A DNA stretch of 64,000 nucleotides, from the NCBI GenBank assembly GCA_900545825.1, contig URAS01000005.1, positions 1 through 64,000 on the forward strand. Direction: 5' to 3'. Both the position numbers and the translations under genes were made by a program. The notes beneath the pieces are model-generated. The model saw only the letters and a program-made list of their open reading frames with translations, ran no database searches and was not told the origin of the DNA. The number at the start of each line of letters is the position of its first letter. The stretch's first letter is position 1. This document shows positions 53,346 to 62,558 of this stretch, one piece after another. This stretch comes from an uncultured Actinomyces sp. GTDB taxonomy: Bacteria > Actinomycetota > Actinomycetes > Actinomycetales > Actinomycetaceae.

Positions 53346-53968
53346 GTGCCCTCCTTCTGGGCGTCGGCGATGAGCCGGCGCATCCACAGCGCGCCCACGC
53401 AGTTGACGATGATGCCAACCAGGCCGACGATCGTGCCGACTCCGCCGTCGGTGAGGACGGCGATCGGATCGGTGCCCAGCGCGTATCCGAGGCCCACTCC
53501 ACCGAGCGGCAGCGCGGCCAGCAGCCGCGCCGAAGCGACCGGGCCGACGAACGCGAGGCGACGCTGGGCTTGCGCCTCTTGGGCATCGCCGATGCCGTCG
53601 GCGACACGCTCGAGGACGTCCGCCAAAGGGGCTCCCACCTGCTCGGACATGGCGAGGGCAGCAGCCAGTTCCGGCGCCTGCTCGCGCGCCTGATCGGGCG
53701 TCACGCCGCTGCGTTCCAGCGAGCGACGGTAAGCGTCGGCATTGGGAGCGCCCGCGCGCAGGCGCGCCGCCCACTCCAGCGCGACCCGCCCCGCGTCGAT
53801 GCCGCGCCGCGCCGCCCTCGCCCGCGATAGACGCTCACGACCTGCGGAAACGGCGCGCGTCAGCCGCGACGGCCGACGGAGCAGCCGCTCGACTCCCACT
53901 CGCGAGGGCGTCGCCACCCAGCCGGCCAGCGCCATCAACGCGATTCCGAGGGCGACGCCGCTCGTCAT
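53342..53968 (-). CDS. tadB: TadB-like type II secretion F protein
   Basis: A 208-residue membrane protein: an N-terminal hydrophobic segment, a basic stretch, a T2SSF helical domain (about residues 65-140, with QVGAPLADVLERVADG) and two C-terminal hydrophobic segments. It overlaps tadA upstream (ATGA) and tadC downstream (GTGA). Confidence 0.85.
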   Translation of the reverse strand: MTSGVALGIALMALAGWVATPSRVGVERLLRRPSRLTRAVSAGRERLSRARAARRGIDAGRVALEWAARLRAGAPNADAYRRSLERSGVTPDQAREQAPELAAALAMSEQVGAPLADVLERVADGIGDAQEAQAQRRLAFVGPVASARLLAALPLGGVGLGYALGTDPIAVLTDGGVGTIVGLVGIIVNCVGALWMRRLIADAQKEGT

Positions 53969-55491
53969 GCGTCCTCCCGGAGAGGCGCGCTGCCGACGAC
54001 GACCGCGCGGGTTGCGATGAGCCTGGCGTCCGAAGTGGCTTCGCCATCCCCGCTGGTCACGTCAATTTCGACGGTGTCCGCGTCGGCCGCCGCTCGACGA
54101 GCCTCAGCCACACCCGCGCCCGCGCGGCCTCGCTCCCCCGCGAGGCACGCCGCGTCAATCCCAAGTCTCTCCGCCAGCCCGTCCCACGCCCGGCCGACGG
54201 TGACGACACCTTCGCGAGACACCCGAATGGCCACGTCAGCCGCCAGTTCGGCGCCCTCGCGGCGGGGGACGGCGATCTCGCTGACCCAGCGCCCGGGGCC
54301 GGCCCCGGTGCTGGCGCGGCGCACGTGGACGAGGGCGTCGATGCCCGCGGCGGCCTGCGCGGCGACGGTTGCCGGGGTCATCCCCGCGAGCGCCCCGAGC
54401 GCATAAAGCCTGGCCGGGACGTCGTGCGCGGCGTTCGCGTGGATGGTCGCCCATCCGCCCTCGTGGCCGGTGTTCATGGCCGAGAGGACTTCGCGGACCT
54501 CGCCGCCGCGGCATTCGCCGAGGACGATCCGGTCGGGCCGCATCCGCATCGCCGCGCGCGTGAGGTCGGACATCGTGATTTCGCCGACGTCTTGGACGTT
54601 CGAGCGGCGTTGTTGCAGGTGGACGACGTGGGGGTGGTCGGGGCGCAGCTCGGAGACCTCCTCGATGCAGAGGATCCGCTGGTCACGCGGCACCAGGCCG
54701 AGCAGCGCGCCCAGCAGCGTCGTCTTGCCCGATCCGGTGGCGCCCGAAATGAACGTCGACGCGCGGGCCGCGACGAGGGCGCGCATGACCGGTTCAAGTG
54801 GCGCGGCGATCGTTCCCGACGCGACGAGGTCGTCGATTGCCAGGCGTTTCGCGCGGAATGTGCGCAGCGAAATCGCAGGCCAGGGCGAACTAAGCGGCGG
54901 GAGGACGGCGTGCAAGCGCGTCCCGTCGGGCAGGGTGCCGTCGACGATGGGGCTCGCGTTGTCCAGGCGCTGCCCGGCCGCCGCGGCCAGCGACACCGCG
55001 AGCGCGCGCAGCCCCTCCCCGTCGAGGTCGACCGGGTGCGGGTGCAGGCCACAGCCGCGGTCGACCCACACGCGGCCGGGCTCGTTGACGAGGACGTCGG
55101 TGACCCGCTCGTCCGCGAAATACGGCGCCAACTGCGGGCCGTACCCGGCCATCCGCGCGCCCAGGCTGGCGGCCTCGCCGACCAGCGCGGCAGCCGACAC
55201 CAGCGGAGGCCGCGCCTCGGCGAGGGCGTCGGCAGGTCGCGCGCCCCGGGCCACCGCCAACCGCGGGTCGGACGCTGGGCCGGGCGCGGATGCGTGAGGG
55301 CGCCCGGCGTTGCGGGCGACGCCACGCTGCCGCTGCGCGGAGCGTTTCGGAGGGGCCTGTCTGGGCTCCGCGCGCCGGGTGTCAGACGCCTCCTGACCTG
55401 CGGCGATGGTGTGTCCACGCGGCCGCTGACGCCACCTGTCACCCTCGTCGCCGTACCCTCCGACGCCCTCGCCCTCGGCCGCGCCCGTCAT
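53965..55491 (-). CDS. tadA: Tad secretion ATPase TadA/CpaF
   Basis: A 508-residue hexameric ATPase powering pilus assembly. ATG at 55491 overlaps the preceding stop (ATGA), which fixes the start against a much longer open frame. Residues 1-90 are a low-complexity leader. The N-terminal domain has the DVLVNEPGRVWVDR segment. Walker A is GATGSGKTT (about 247), the Asp box CIEEVSEL, Walker B GECRGGE, and the His box HEGGWATIHANA. It belongs to the 'helicase/secretion neighborhood' ATPase family. Confidence 0.93.
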   Translation of the reverse strand: MTGAAEGEGVGGYGDEGDRWRQRPRGHTIAAGQEASDTRRAEPRQAPPKRSAQRQRGVARNAGRPHASAPGPASDPRLAVARGARPADALAEARPPLVSAAALVGEAASLGARMAGYGPQLAPYFADERVTDVLVNEPGRVWVDRGCGLHPHPVDLDGEGLRALAVSLAAAAGQRLDNASPIVDGTLPDGTRLHAVLPPLSSPWPAISLRTFRAKRLAIDDLVASGTIAAPLEPVMRALVAARASTFISGATGSGKTTLLGALLGLVPRDQRILCIEEVSELRPDHPHVVHLQQRRSNVQDVGEITMSDLTRAAMRMRPDRIVLGECRGGEVREVLSAMNTGHEGGWATIHANAAHDVPARLYALGALAGMTPATVAAQAAAGIDALVHVRRASTGAGPGRWVSEIAVPRREGAELAADVAIRVSREGVVTVGRAWDGLAERLGIDAACLAGERGRAGAGVAEARRAAADADTVEIDVTSGDGEATSDARLIATRAVVVGSAPLREDA

Positions 55492-56687
55492 TCGTCGTCC
55501 GAATCCCAGCACTCGTTCACCGCCTTCACCATGCGTGCGACCGCCCGCGCGAACCGGCGCGAACAGGCAGGTCGCGGGCCAAATCCCGCCTCGATTGCGC
55601 GGATGGGAGCCCGCAGCGACCGAACCCGCACGGTAACGACGCCCTCGCCACGACGCGCGGGTGGGATCCGTCCAACGTGCACGCGGGCGGCTAGCGGCGC
55701 GTGGACTGTGGCAGCGCCCGCATCGTCCTCGCGACCTGAAATCCCCGATATTCCGCCGTTTTCCACCTCGATGAGCGCGTCGGCCCGGACCTGCGCGCCA
55801 CGTCCGACGTCGACGACGACCCAGCGGGCGTCCCGGGCCAGCGCCTCGCACACCGCGGCGACGCCGCTGGGCCTCGCGCGCACGAGGGCGACCTCGCCCC
55901 ACCGCGGGAGGGCGTCGACGGCTCCTCTGGCCAGCAGGGTCCCGCCGCCTCCGACCAGGGGCGCGGATACTCCGACCAGGCGTTCTGCGCCGCCGCCCGC
56001 GGGGTCCGCGTCGACGAGGACGCAGCGATCGCCCAGCTGCCACGCGAGCGCCGCCGCGATCGTCGACGTCCCGACGCCGCCGGAGCGCCCGCGCACGGCG
56101 ACGACCCGCCCGCGTTCGCTGCCGAGCCTGTGGTCCAGCGCCACCAGCAGCGCCGCCTCGTCGCCCGGCACCACGAGGTCGACGCCCGGCCCCACCGCCT
56201 GCCCGACCCGACACAAAAGCGCGGGCGCCTCTCCGCGCGACGCGACGCTCTGACCGGCGCCCCCGACGAGCGCGATCCGAACCTTTCCGGGCGACCCGAC
56301 CCGCCAGCCTCCGAGCGCGCAAACATCCCGAACCGCGTCGCGTAACGTCTCCGGACCTGGGCCGATGTCGACATCCGCGAGGCCGTCGCCGCCTGCGTCC
56401 TCCAGCAGAGCCACCCCGCCGCGCCCTCGCGACCCGGAGTCGTCCTCCGTAAGCCGCCGACACCCGCCGCGCTGCCGGCTACTCTCGCGTCGCGCGGACG
56501 CACGATCACGACGCCCACCGCGACCGGGGCGCGCGTGATCACGCCGCCCCGCGCGAGCACCCTCGACCTCGACCGCCTGGCCTCCATCAGTACCGACAAC
56601 CGACGACCCGGCACGCCATAGGCCCAGGTCATCTACGATTTCCGGCCGCTCGAGCACGGCAGCCGCAGTTCCATTTCGCCTCGTCAT
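55488..56687 (-). CDS. CpaE/Ssd-like MinD-family protein (TadZ)
   Basis: A 399-residue protein, first gene of the tadZ-A-B-C operon. The deviant Walker A is GRSGGVGTST, in which the first Lys of MinD proteins is Arg. DADPAGGG and VVDVGRG are the other nucleotide-site motifs. The first 100 residues are rich in Arg and Gly and unlike the rest. Such proteins localise the Tad machine at the pole; the M. tuberculosis counterpart Rv3660c (Ssd) has been linked to septum placement (family knowledge). No Shine-Dalgarno sequence is obvious. Confidence 0.82.
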   Translation of the reverse strand: MTRRNGTAAAVLERPEIVDDLGLWRAGSSVVGTDGGQAVEVEGARAGRRDHARPGRGGRRDRASARRESSRQRGGCRRLTEDDSGSRGRGGVALLEDAGGDGLADVDIGPGPETLRDAVRDVCALGGWRVGSPGKVRIALVGGAGQSVASRGEAPALLCRVGQAVGPGVDLVVPGDEAALLVALDHRLGSERGRVVAVRGRSGGVGTSTIAAALAWQLGDRCVLVDADPAGGGAERLVGVSAPLVGGGGTLLARGAVDALPRWGEVALVRARPSGVAAVCEALARDARWVVVDVGRGAQVRADALIEVENGGISGISGREDDAGAATVHAPLAARVHVGRIPPARRGEGVVTVRVRSLRAPIRAIEAGFGPRPACSRRFARAVARMVKAVNECWDSDDE

Positions 56688-56795
56688 GTCCCCACGGTGG
56701 CAGAGGTCGGCACCCTCGCGCCCGGCCGACGCTCAGGCGTTCTGGAACAACGAAACGTTATTGCCCCATGTGGACACGGGCCGCCCTCCGACTCA

Positions 56796-56859
56796 CGCCC
56801 CCAAATGAGGCAGATTAGGAGGTGCAGGTGCCTCTGACACCGCAAAAGATGTCACATTT
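56796..56859. repeat. REP3 64-bp palindromic repeat, left of the exonuclease gene
   Basis: Direct repeat of 58389-58452 with about six differences and no indel. Its palindromic ends are AAATGAGGCA and TGTCACATTT, with GGAGGTGC and GCCTC in the middle. Confidence 0.88.
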
Positions 56860-56893
56860 CGTGCTCATCCATGCAGCCACCGCCTGGGCCGCC

Positions 56894-58297
56894 TCACCCC
56901 AGCTCTCGGGCGAGGGCGTCCCACGGCATGGCCTGCAGGCTCGCGACGATCGCCGCACAGGCCGCAGCATCCGACGCCGCCTGGTGGTGGTCGAGCCTGA
57001 AACCGGGCGCACACGCCTGCACCACCGTCGGCAGCTTGTAGTTCTCCAACCCGGGCACCAAGCGTTGGGCAATTCGATACGAACAGTAGAACTCGCTGGG
57101 GCACGTCTGCAGGCCGTAAAACTCGTCAAGCTTGCGCCACACGCTTGCGTCAAACGACGCATTATGCGCATACACCGGCTCGGCACCGATGAACGCCTCG
57201 ATATCCGCGGCAATCTGCTCCCACGTCAGTGCATAGTTGACGTCCGCCGCGGTAATGCCGTGAATATCGGTGAACTCAAACTCCATCAAATGATCGGGTG
57301 GACGAATCAGGCAACTGTATCGATCGACCATCTGCCCGTCCGCTACCCTGACGAGCGCCACCGCACACGCCGACGCACGGTACCTGTTGGCGGTCTCGAA
57401 ATCGACGGCCACAAAGTCGCGTCCGGCGAACTGATCTGCGCGAGGAACTAGCCGCGACGTGCCCTTTCGCTTCTTCCGAGGCGACTCGTCCGTGGCACGC
57501 GACCGCCCCGTCCGCGACTGAGCGCTGGCGCCTTTCTTTCCAGGCTTGTGCGCCTTCTCGTACTCGACGAGCTCATGCCACTGCGCGTGATAGGCCGACG
57601 GGTCACGCCCCTCCGACTTCGCCAGCATCGCCTGCGCCTTGGCGAGCCGCTTCTCATAATCAAGCTGATACTCAGGACGATTCGGCAAACCTGTCGACAA
57701 CCACCCCTTAATGGTGTCGACTTCGCCGCGATAATCCTTCATTTTCCGCTGAATAATGACGACCTCTTTGACGTAATGCTCGAGGACGTTCTCGGGATTC
57801 CGCATCGCCGCCTCGCGCATGGCGTCCATGCAGCCCACGGCTATCTCGAGGGCGCCCTCGAGGTCACCGCCGCGTTTCAACTCGCTAATAATCGGGAGCC
57901 AATCGCAGATATCGACGCCCCGATACTGCGGCATCACCCACTGATCCGCCGTCGGCGCCGGCGCGGGGTTCGCGGCCGAATCGGGCGCCGGTCTGGGAGA
58001 CGTGAACTCACCGGCAGCCGGAACAGCACCCGGCTGCGGCGGCGCGAAGGCCTCGGCCGGGGACGGCGAGGCCAACACCGGCGGAGTCGTGGCGCCAACG
58101 AACGACACCGGCCCGCCAACCTCCGGGACCTGGCCAAACGCACCCGGCCCACCAGTCGCCGGTACCGGTCCGCCAACCTGCGGCGCCCTCGGCGCGTCCG
58201 CGCCCGCGCCCGGCCAGGGCGCGGTCAGCGAATCCTGCATCGGGAACTGCTGCTCGAGTTCCCGACGACGATCACGCCGACGATTGAAAGGCCACAT
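56894..58297 (-). CDS. DEDDh 3'-5' exonuclease with long N-terminal region
   Basis: A 467-residue protein; ATG at 58297 follows AAGGAGG. Residues 1-115 are Pro/Gly/Ala-rich and disordered. Residues about 120-250 are helical and unassigned. The C-terminal domain (about 300-467) is a DnaQ-like exonuclease: VAVDFETA (Asp, Glu), YAHNASFD (Asp) and HQAASDAAA (His, Asp). Such stand-alone exonucleases trim DNA or RNA 3' ends; the substrate is unknown. The gene is bounded by 64-bp palindromic direct repeats, one 34 bases past its stop and one about 90 bases before its start, so the pair may mobilise or regulate it. Confidence 0.85.
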   Translation of the reverse strand: MWPFNRRRDRRRELEQQFPMQDSLTAPWPGAGADAPRAPQVGGPVPATGGPGAFGQVPEVGGPVSFVGATTPPVLASPSPAEAFAPPQPGAVPAAGEFTSPRPAPDSAANPAPAPTADQWVMPQYRGVDICDWLPIISELKRGGDLEGALEIAVGCMDAMREAAMRNPENVLEHYVKEVVIIQRKMKDYRGEVDTIKGWLSTGLPNRPEYQLDYEKRLAKAQAMLAKSEGRDPSAYHAQWHELVEYEKAHKPGKKGASAQSRTGRSRATDESPRKKRKGTSRLVPRADQFAGRDFVAVDFETANRYRASACAVALVRVADGQMVDRYSCLIRPPDHLMEFEFTDIHGITAADVNYALTWEQIAADIEAFIGAEPVYAHNASFDASVWRKLDEFYGLQTCPSEFYCSYRIAQRLVPGLENYKLPTVVQACAPGFRLDHHQAASDAAACAAIVASLQAMPWDALARELG

Positions 58298-58388
58298 ATC
58301 CTGACGCCTCCTTGGTTGGATGAGGAAAATCCTACCTGCGGCCACCCCCACTTTTCGGCGCCAGTCCAGGGGGACACCCTCGGACTGG

Positions 58389-58452
58389 CGCCCCCAAATG
58401 TGACAGATTAGGAGGTGCGAGTGCCTCTTACACCGCCAAAGATGTCACATTT
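58389..58452. repeat. REP3 64-bp palindromic repeat, right of the exonuclease gene
   Basis: AAATGTGACA and TGTCACATTT are perfect inverted ends; inside lie GGAGGTGCGAGTGCC and TTACACC. It sits upstream of the exonuclease start. Confidence 0.88.
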
Positions 58453-58560
58453 GGTCTTAATCTTCCCCGCACCCCTCCGCCGCGCCCCACCAACCCCCAC
58501 CCAACCAACCCCCCACCCCGCCCTCAGCGACCTCCCAGCAACAGCCCGTAGACTCGCGGC

Positions 58561-59523
58561 ATGACCCTTGGTGACTCGGCCTTGCCACAGACTGGCGAAG
58601 ACCTCAGGGGCCGTATCTTTGCCCTGATCGCCGGCGTGTTGTTCGGCGGCGGCAGCTTTGTCGCGATTATCCACTCGACGGCGGCGCTACAGGCCGGCGT
58701 GACGCAGGGGATCCCGTGGGGCTCGGCGATCGCCATGGCGTTCCTTATCGCGGGTTTCGCGATGGTGACGGCGATGATCCTCACGGCCGGCTCGGTCTCA
58801 ACGTGGACGCTGGTGGCTGCGGTGGTGACGACCTTCATCCTCAGCTTCATCTGGTCGCACGTCGACCACGACCTCCCCCTCATGCCGAACGCGGTCACCG
58901 AGCAATTAGCCTGGTCACCCTTCATTGGCGGGATGTTGGCATCGCTGGTCGGCGGGACGTACGCGTGCGGATCGGCCCGGCGCGCAGGCGCCCACCAGGC
59001 GAACCTCGAATGCGCGAACGACACGGTGCCGCTGCATCCGCGCCTCTACATCCGCCCGGTCCCGCTGAGGACGTCGTGGGGCCTGTCGATCCTCATCGCG
59101 CTGCTGTGCGTGGTCCCCCTCGACCTGGCGGTGTTGTGGCTGGCCAGACACACATCGGTCGACCCCGAACAGGTGCTGCTGGTCCCCGTCGGCACGGTCG
59201 CCGCGCACCAGCTGGCCGTCCTCGTCGCGGTCGTCGCGGGCGGCGTCATGATCATGTCGGCGGCCCTGTCGTCCTCCGGCCCGATCATCGCGTCGCTGCT
59301 ATTCATGGTGGCGCCGTCGCTGTACGCGTCGCTGCTGGAGATGTTCACGCTCGGCCAGTCGATGACCCGCGCCCACCTGCGTGCCCTCACGCTGGCGGCG
59401 CCGGTGCTGGGCGTCTGGGGCATGACGATTTTCGCGCTGGCACTGTGTGTGACGATTGCCCGCCGCGACGGACACACCCGCGTGCTGCTTCACCAAGAGG
59501 CCCTCAAAGCAATCGCCTCCTAA
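58561..59523 (+). CDS. Polytopic membrane protein of unknown function
   Basis: A 320-residue protein with about eight hydrophobic segments, four in the first 135 residues and four from about 175. A cytoplasmic or external loop near 140-170 separates the halves. No family was recognised. No good Shine-Dalgarno sequence precedes the ATG. It is followed after 84 bases by another membrane protein gene on the same strand. Confidence 0.75.
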   Translation: MTLGDSALPQTGEDLRGRIFALIAGVLFGGGSFVAIIHSTAALQAGVTQGIPWGSAIAMAFLIAGFAMVTAMILTAGSVSTWTLVAAVVTTFILSFIWSHVDHDLPLMPNAVTEQLAWSPFIGGMLASLVGGTYACGSARRAGAHQANLECANDTVPLHPRLYIRPVPLRTSWGLSILIALLCVVPLDLAVLWLARHTSVDPEQVLLVPVGTVAAHQLAVLVAVVAGGVMIMSAALSSSGPIIASLLFMVAPSLYASLLEMFTLGQSMTRAHLRALTLAAPVLGVWGMTIFALALCVTIARRDGHTRVLLHQEALKAIAS

Positions 59524-59607
59524 ACCGCCCTCGCCCGGTGTTTTCTCCCAGGATTAGCAGCCGTTCTCGGTACGCTGTGGGTGAAGACTGAGCAACAGGA
59601 GGCACAC

Positions 59608-60867
59608 ATGACCGACCGCAAAGACGCCCACACGCCCGACCCGTCGTCGCGCCTGTGGTACGTCGAGGGCGACCAAGCGGCCGAGATCCCCGCCGGCGAG
59701 CGCCCCCGCATCACGAATGACGACTCGATCATCGCGGGCGGCCAGGTTGGCATCGGCGCACCGACCGAGGCCGACGAGGACGCCGCCGCGACGACGGTCA
59801 TGCCGGCCGCATCCGAGGACGCCCCCATGGTCGTCTCCACGCCCACCGAACCTGCGCCGACCAGCGAGGACGACGACCTCGAGACGACGAAGGTGCGCCG
59901 CCGCTCGTTCCTCCATCCGGAACAGGATGACGACCAGCCGGCCCCCGCCCAGGCCGCCACGGTTCCGGCGGCTGACGCCGACACCGACGTGCTGGACGTT
60001 CCGGCCACCGAGGACGACGACGCGGAGGACGCCACGGTTCCGGCGGCCGACGCCGACGCGGTCCCCGAGGATGCTCCCGCCGAGGACGACGACGCCGACG
60101 TTCCCGCGGCCAACGACACCGACGCCCCGGCCGCCGAAACCTCCCCTGAAGAGGACGCCCCCGAAGCGCCCAGCGAGGACGCCGCCGAAGACTCCACCCC
60201 CGAAACCGCCTCCGACCTGCCCGAATCCCCGGCCCCGCAGGCGCCCGAACCCTACCGGCCTCCGGTCACTCCCGCGGCCACCGCCCCCGCGCCGGCACGC
60301 GAGGCGACCGGCCGGGTCTCGCTGGACGACACGCTCCTCGAGGGCGCCACGGCGCTCCCGTCGATCCCGTCGCGCGTCCCGGCGCACCTGTGGTCGCTGC
60401 TGCTCACGCTCCTCCTGCTGCCGGTCGCCTGGTTCTGCTCGGCCGACGGCGTCACGCGGCTGTTCCCGCGCGGCGGCGCCCTCCACATCGCGACAACCAC
60501 GCCGAACTGGGGTGGCGTCGGTGAGGTCGCCCTTGGCGCGGTGGCCCTGTTCCTCCTCGTGTTTATCGCGCGATGGTCGTCGCTGGGCGCGTTCGTGTGG
60601 GGCATCGTCGCGTTCGTCTGCGGCGTCGGCGGGATGATCGCCGCGCCCCAGCTGGCGGACTACCTCAACCCGACACTCGACGCCCTCGACCGGTCCAGCG
60701 GGTTCTTCTCGAACGTCGCCTACCACCTGTCGGCCACGCTGCCGACCGGCGTGATCGCGCTGTCCGGGGCCGTCCTCATCGCCTTAGGCTTCGTGTCGCA
60801 CGGTGCGCGCCGCAAGGGCCGCAAAGACTACATCGCCCAGTCGACGATCGATCGCATCGACCAGTGA
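59608..60867 (+). CDS. Membrane protein with long acidic N-terminal domain
   Basis: A 419-residue protein; ATG at 59608 is chosen because AGGAGG lies six bases upstream. Residues about 55-225 are low-complexity Asp/Glu/Ala/Pro with a repeated ATVPAADAD unit, likely disordered and cytoplasmic. Four hydrophobic helices follow at about 263-283, 305-325, 330-350 and 385-402, ending in a basic RRKGRKDY tail. Family not recognised. Its stop overlaps the start of the hydrolase gene (GTGA), indicating cotranslation. Confidence 0.78.
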   Translation: MTDRKDAHTPDPSSRLWYVEGDQAAEIPAGERPRITNDDSIIAGGQVGIGAPTEADEDAAATTVMPAASEDAPMVVSTPTEPAPTSEDDDLETTKVRRRSFLHPEQDDDQPAPAQAATVPAADADTDVLDVPATEDDDAEDATVPAADADAVPEDAPAEDDDADVPAANDTDAPAAETSPEEDAPEAPSEDAAEDSTPETASDLPESPAPQAPEPYRPPVTPAATAPAPAREATGRVSLDDTLLEGATALPSIPSRVPAHLWSLLLTLLLLPVAWFCSADGVTRLFPRGGALHIATTTPNWGGVGEVALGAVALFLLVFIARWSSLGAFVWGIVAFVCGVGGMIAAPQLADYLNPTLDALDRSSGFFSNVAYHLSATLPTGVIALSGAVLIALGFVSHGARRKGRKDYIAQSTIDRIDQ

Positions 60868-61796
60868 AGCCCGCCGGACACCTAGACCCCCAGCTGGTCA
60901 GGCCGCCGGGCCCCTGGGTTCATCGCGATCTGGCGGTTAACGGGACGCAGCTGCACATCGTCGAGACCGGCAACCTGAGGTCGACCCGCGCAATCCTGCT
61001 GCTTCACGGGTTCCCGCAGTATTGGTGGTCGTGGCGGCACGTCCTCACCGAGCTGTCCGACGCGCCCGTCCGCGTCGTCGCCGTCGATCTGCGCGGCTTC
61101 GGCGGGTCGGATCGGACGCTCAACGGCTACGACCTCACGACGATGTCGCGCGACGTCGTCGGCGTCGCCACGAGCCTGGGGGCGTCGCGCATCCTCGTCG
61201 CGGGCCACGGCATCGGCGGGACGATCGCCTGGGCGATTCCCCAGATCATCCCCGCAATGACCGGCGGAATCATGCCGGTTTCGGCGCCGCATCCCCTGCA
61301 GGTGCGCACGTCGATGCCGGCGTTCATTACGCTCGCCGCCGCGAAGTACGCGTTCTTCCAGACGCCGTTCCTCGCCGCCCGCGGCCTGCGGTCCGGCCGG
61401 ATGGTGCGGTCGCTCCTCAAGTCGTGGTCAGCCAAACCCAACCGGTCACTCATGCTGGCCGAGGCCGACCGGTACCAGGCCGTCCTCAAGCCGCCGTTCG
61501 CCGCGGAATGCGCACTGCGACCCCTGCGCGAGCTGCGGACGCTGTCGGCCGCCGAACGCAAAATGCTGCGGCCGCGCGTCACGTGCCCCGTGCTGGCGGT
61601 GCGCGGCAACGCCGACCCCGTGCTGCCGGCGCAGGCGTACGCCCACGACGCCGACCACACGTCCGCGCCGCTGGGCCAGGTCGTCCTCCCCCACACCGGA
61701 CACTTCGTCCCCGAAGAGTCCCCCGACCTGCTCATTCGCAGCCTCAGCCAGTTCGCCCAGACCGTCCTCCACGTCGACGGCCTCATCAAGGGGTAG
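60864..61796 (+). CDS. EphE-like alpha/beta hydrolase lacking the nucleophile
   Basis: A 310-residue cytoplasmic protein of the alpha/beta-hydrolase fold. The oxyanion region is LLLHGFPQYWWSW, as in epoxide hydrolases. The nucleophile elbow reads AGHGIGG with Gly116 where epoxide hydrolases have Asp and esterases Ser. The acid (GNADPVLP) and histidine (HTGHFVPEE) are present. Either a different residue serves, or it is a non-catalytic homologue. Position next to nth parallels M. tuberculosis ephE (Rv3670), from memory. GTG overlaps the upstream stop. Confidence 0.85.
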   Translation: MKPAGHLDPQLVRPPGPWVHRDLAVNGTQLHIVETGNLRSTRAILLLHGFPQYWWSWRHVLTELSDAPVRVVAVDLRGFGGSDRTLNGYDLTTMSRDVVGVATSLGASRILVAGHGIGGTIAWAIPQIIPAMTGGIMPVSAPHPLQVRTSMPAFITLAAAKYAFFQTPFLAARGLRSGRMVRSLLKSWSAKPNRSLMLAEADRYQAVLKPPFAAECALRPLRELRTLSAAERKMLRPRVTCPVLAVRGNADPVLPAQAYAHDADHTSAPLGQVVLPHTGHFVPEESPDLLIRSLSQFAQTVLHVDGLIKG

Positions 61797-61813
61797 GGGT
61801 TCGCTGCCCGCGC

Positions 61814-62473
61814 TCAGGCGACGCCGACGCGCGGACACACGCCGCCCAGCGGGCAGTGGCCGCAGTCGGGCCCGCGCGAGTGGCAGACCTCGCGCCCCAG
61901 GGTGATGAGGCGGTGGCACAGGACCGTCCAGTCCGTCCGCTTCCCCTTGCGGGTAAAGACGGCGGCAATGTCGTCCTCGACCTTGCGCGGCGCCGTTTCC
62001 TCGGTCAGCCCCAGTCGGCGCGACAGCCGTCCGACGTGCGTGTCGACCGTCAGCGCGGGCACACCGAAGCAGTTCCCGAGGACGACGTGCGCGGTCTTGC
62101 GGCCGACGCCCGGCAGCGACTCCAGGGCCTTGCGGTCGGCGGGGACCTGCCCGTCGAAATCGACCTCGAGGGCGCGCGCCAGCTGGATCAACTGCGTCGC
62201 GCGGCGGCGCCAAAACCCCAGCGGGCGGACGATCTCGCGGACGTCGTCCTCGCTGGCGGCGGCCAACGCGGCCGGCGTCGGGTAGCGGCGGAACAGCTCG
62301 GGCGTCACCTGGTTGACGCGGACGTCAGTCGTTTGGGCGGAAAGGACGGTGGCGACCAGCAGCTCAAACGGCGACGAATGGACTAATGCGCAGGTCGCGT
62401 CGGGATAGACGTCGGCGAGGATCCGTTCGACCCGCCGCGCCCGCCGGCGCCTGACGTCCTCGCTATCTATCAT
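61814..62473 (-). CDS. nth: Endonuclease III (DNA glycosylase/AP lyase)
   Basis: A 219-residue base-excision repair enzyme for oxidised pyrimidines. ATG at 62473 follows AAAGGT; a longer in-frame start at 62575 adds a non-conserved leader. The helix-hairpin-helix LPGVGRKTA carries catalytic Lys126, with Asp144 in VDTHVGRL. The 4Fe-4S cluster is Cys197-X6-Cys204-X2-Cys207-X5-Cys213. It is divergent from the ABC gene, 85 bases away. Confidence 0.96.
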   Translation of the reverse strand: MIDSEDVRRRRARRVERILADVYPDATCALVHSSPFELLVATVLSAQTTDVRVNQVTPELFRRYPTPAALAAASEDDVREIVRPLGFWRRRATQLIQLARALEVDFDGQVPADRKALESLPGVGRKTAHVVLGNCFGVPALTVDTHVGRLSRRLGLTEETAPRKVEDDIAAVFTRKGKRTDWTVLCHRLITLGREVCHSRGPDCGHCPLGGVCPRVGVA

Positions 62474-62558
62474 GTCGCGTACCTTTCGCGTCGCTCTCGG
62501 CCCCGCGGACCCCAGCCGATACAGTGGGACAAACGGGCGGCTTGGGAAAGCGGGAGTA

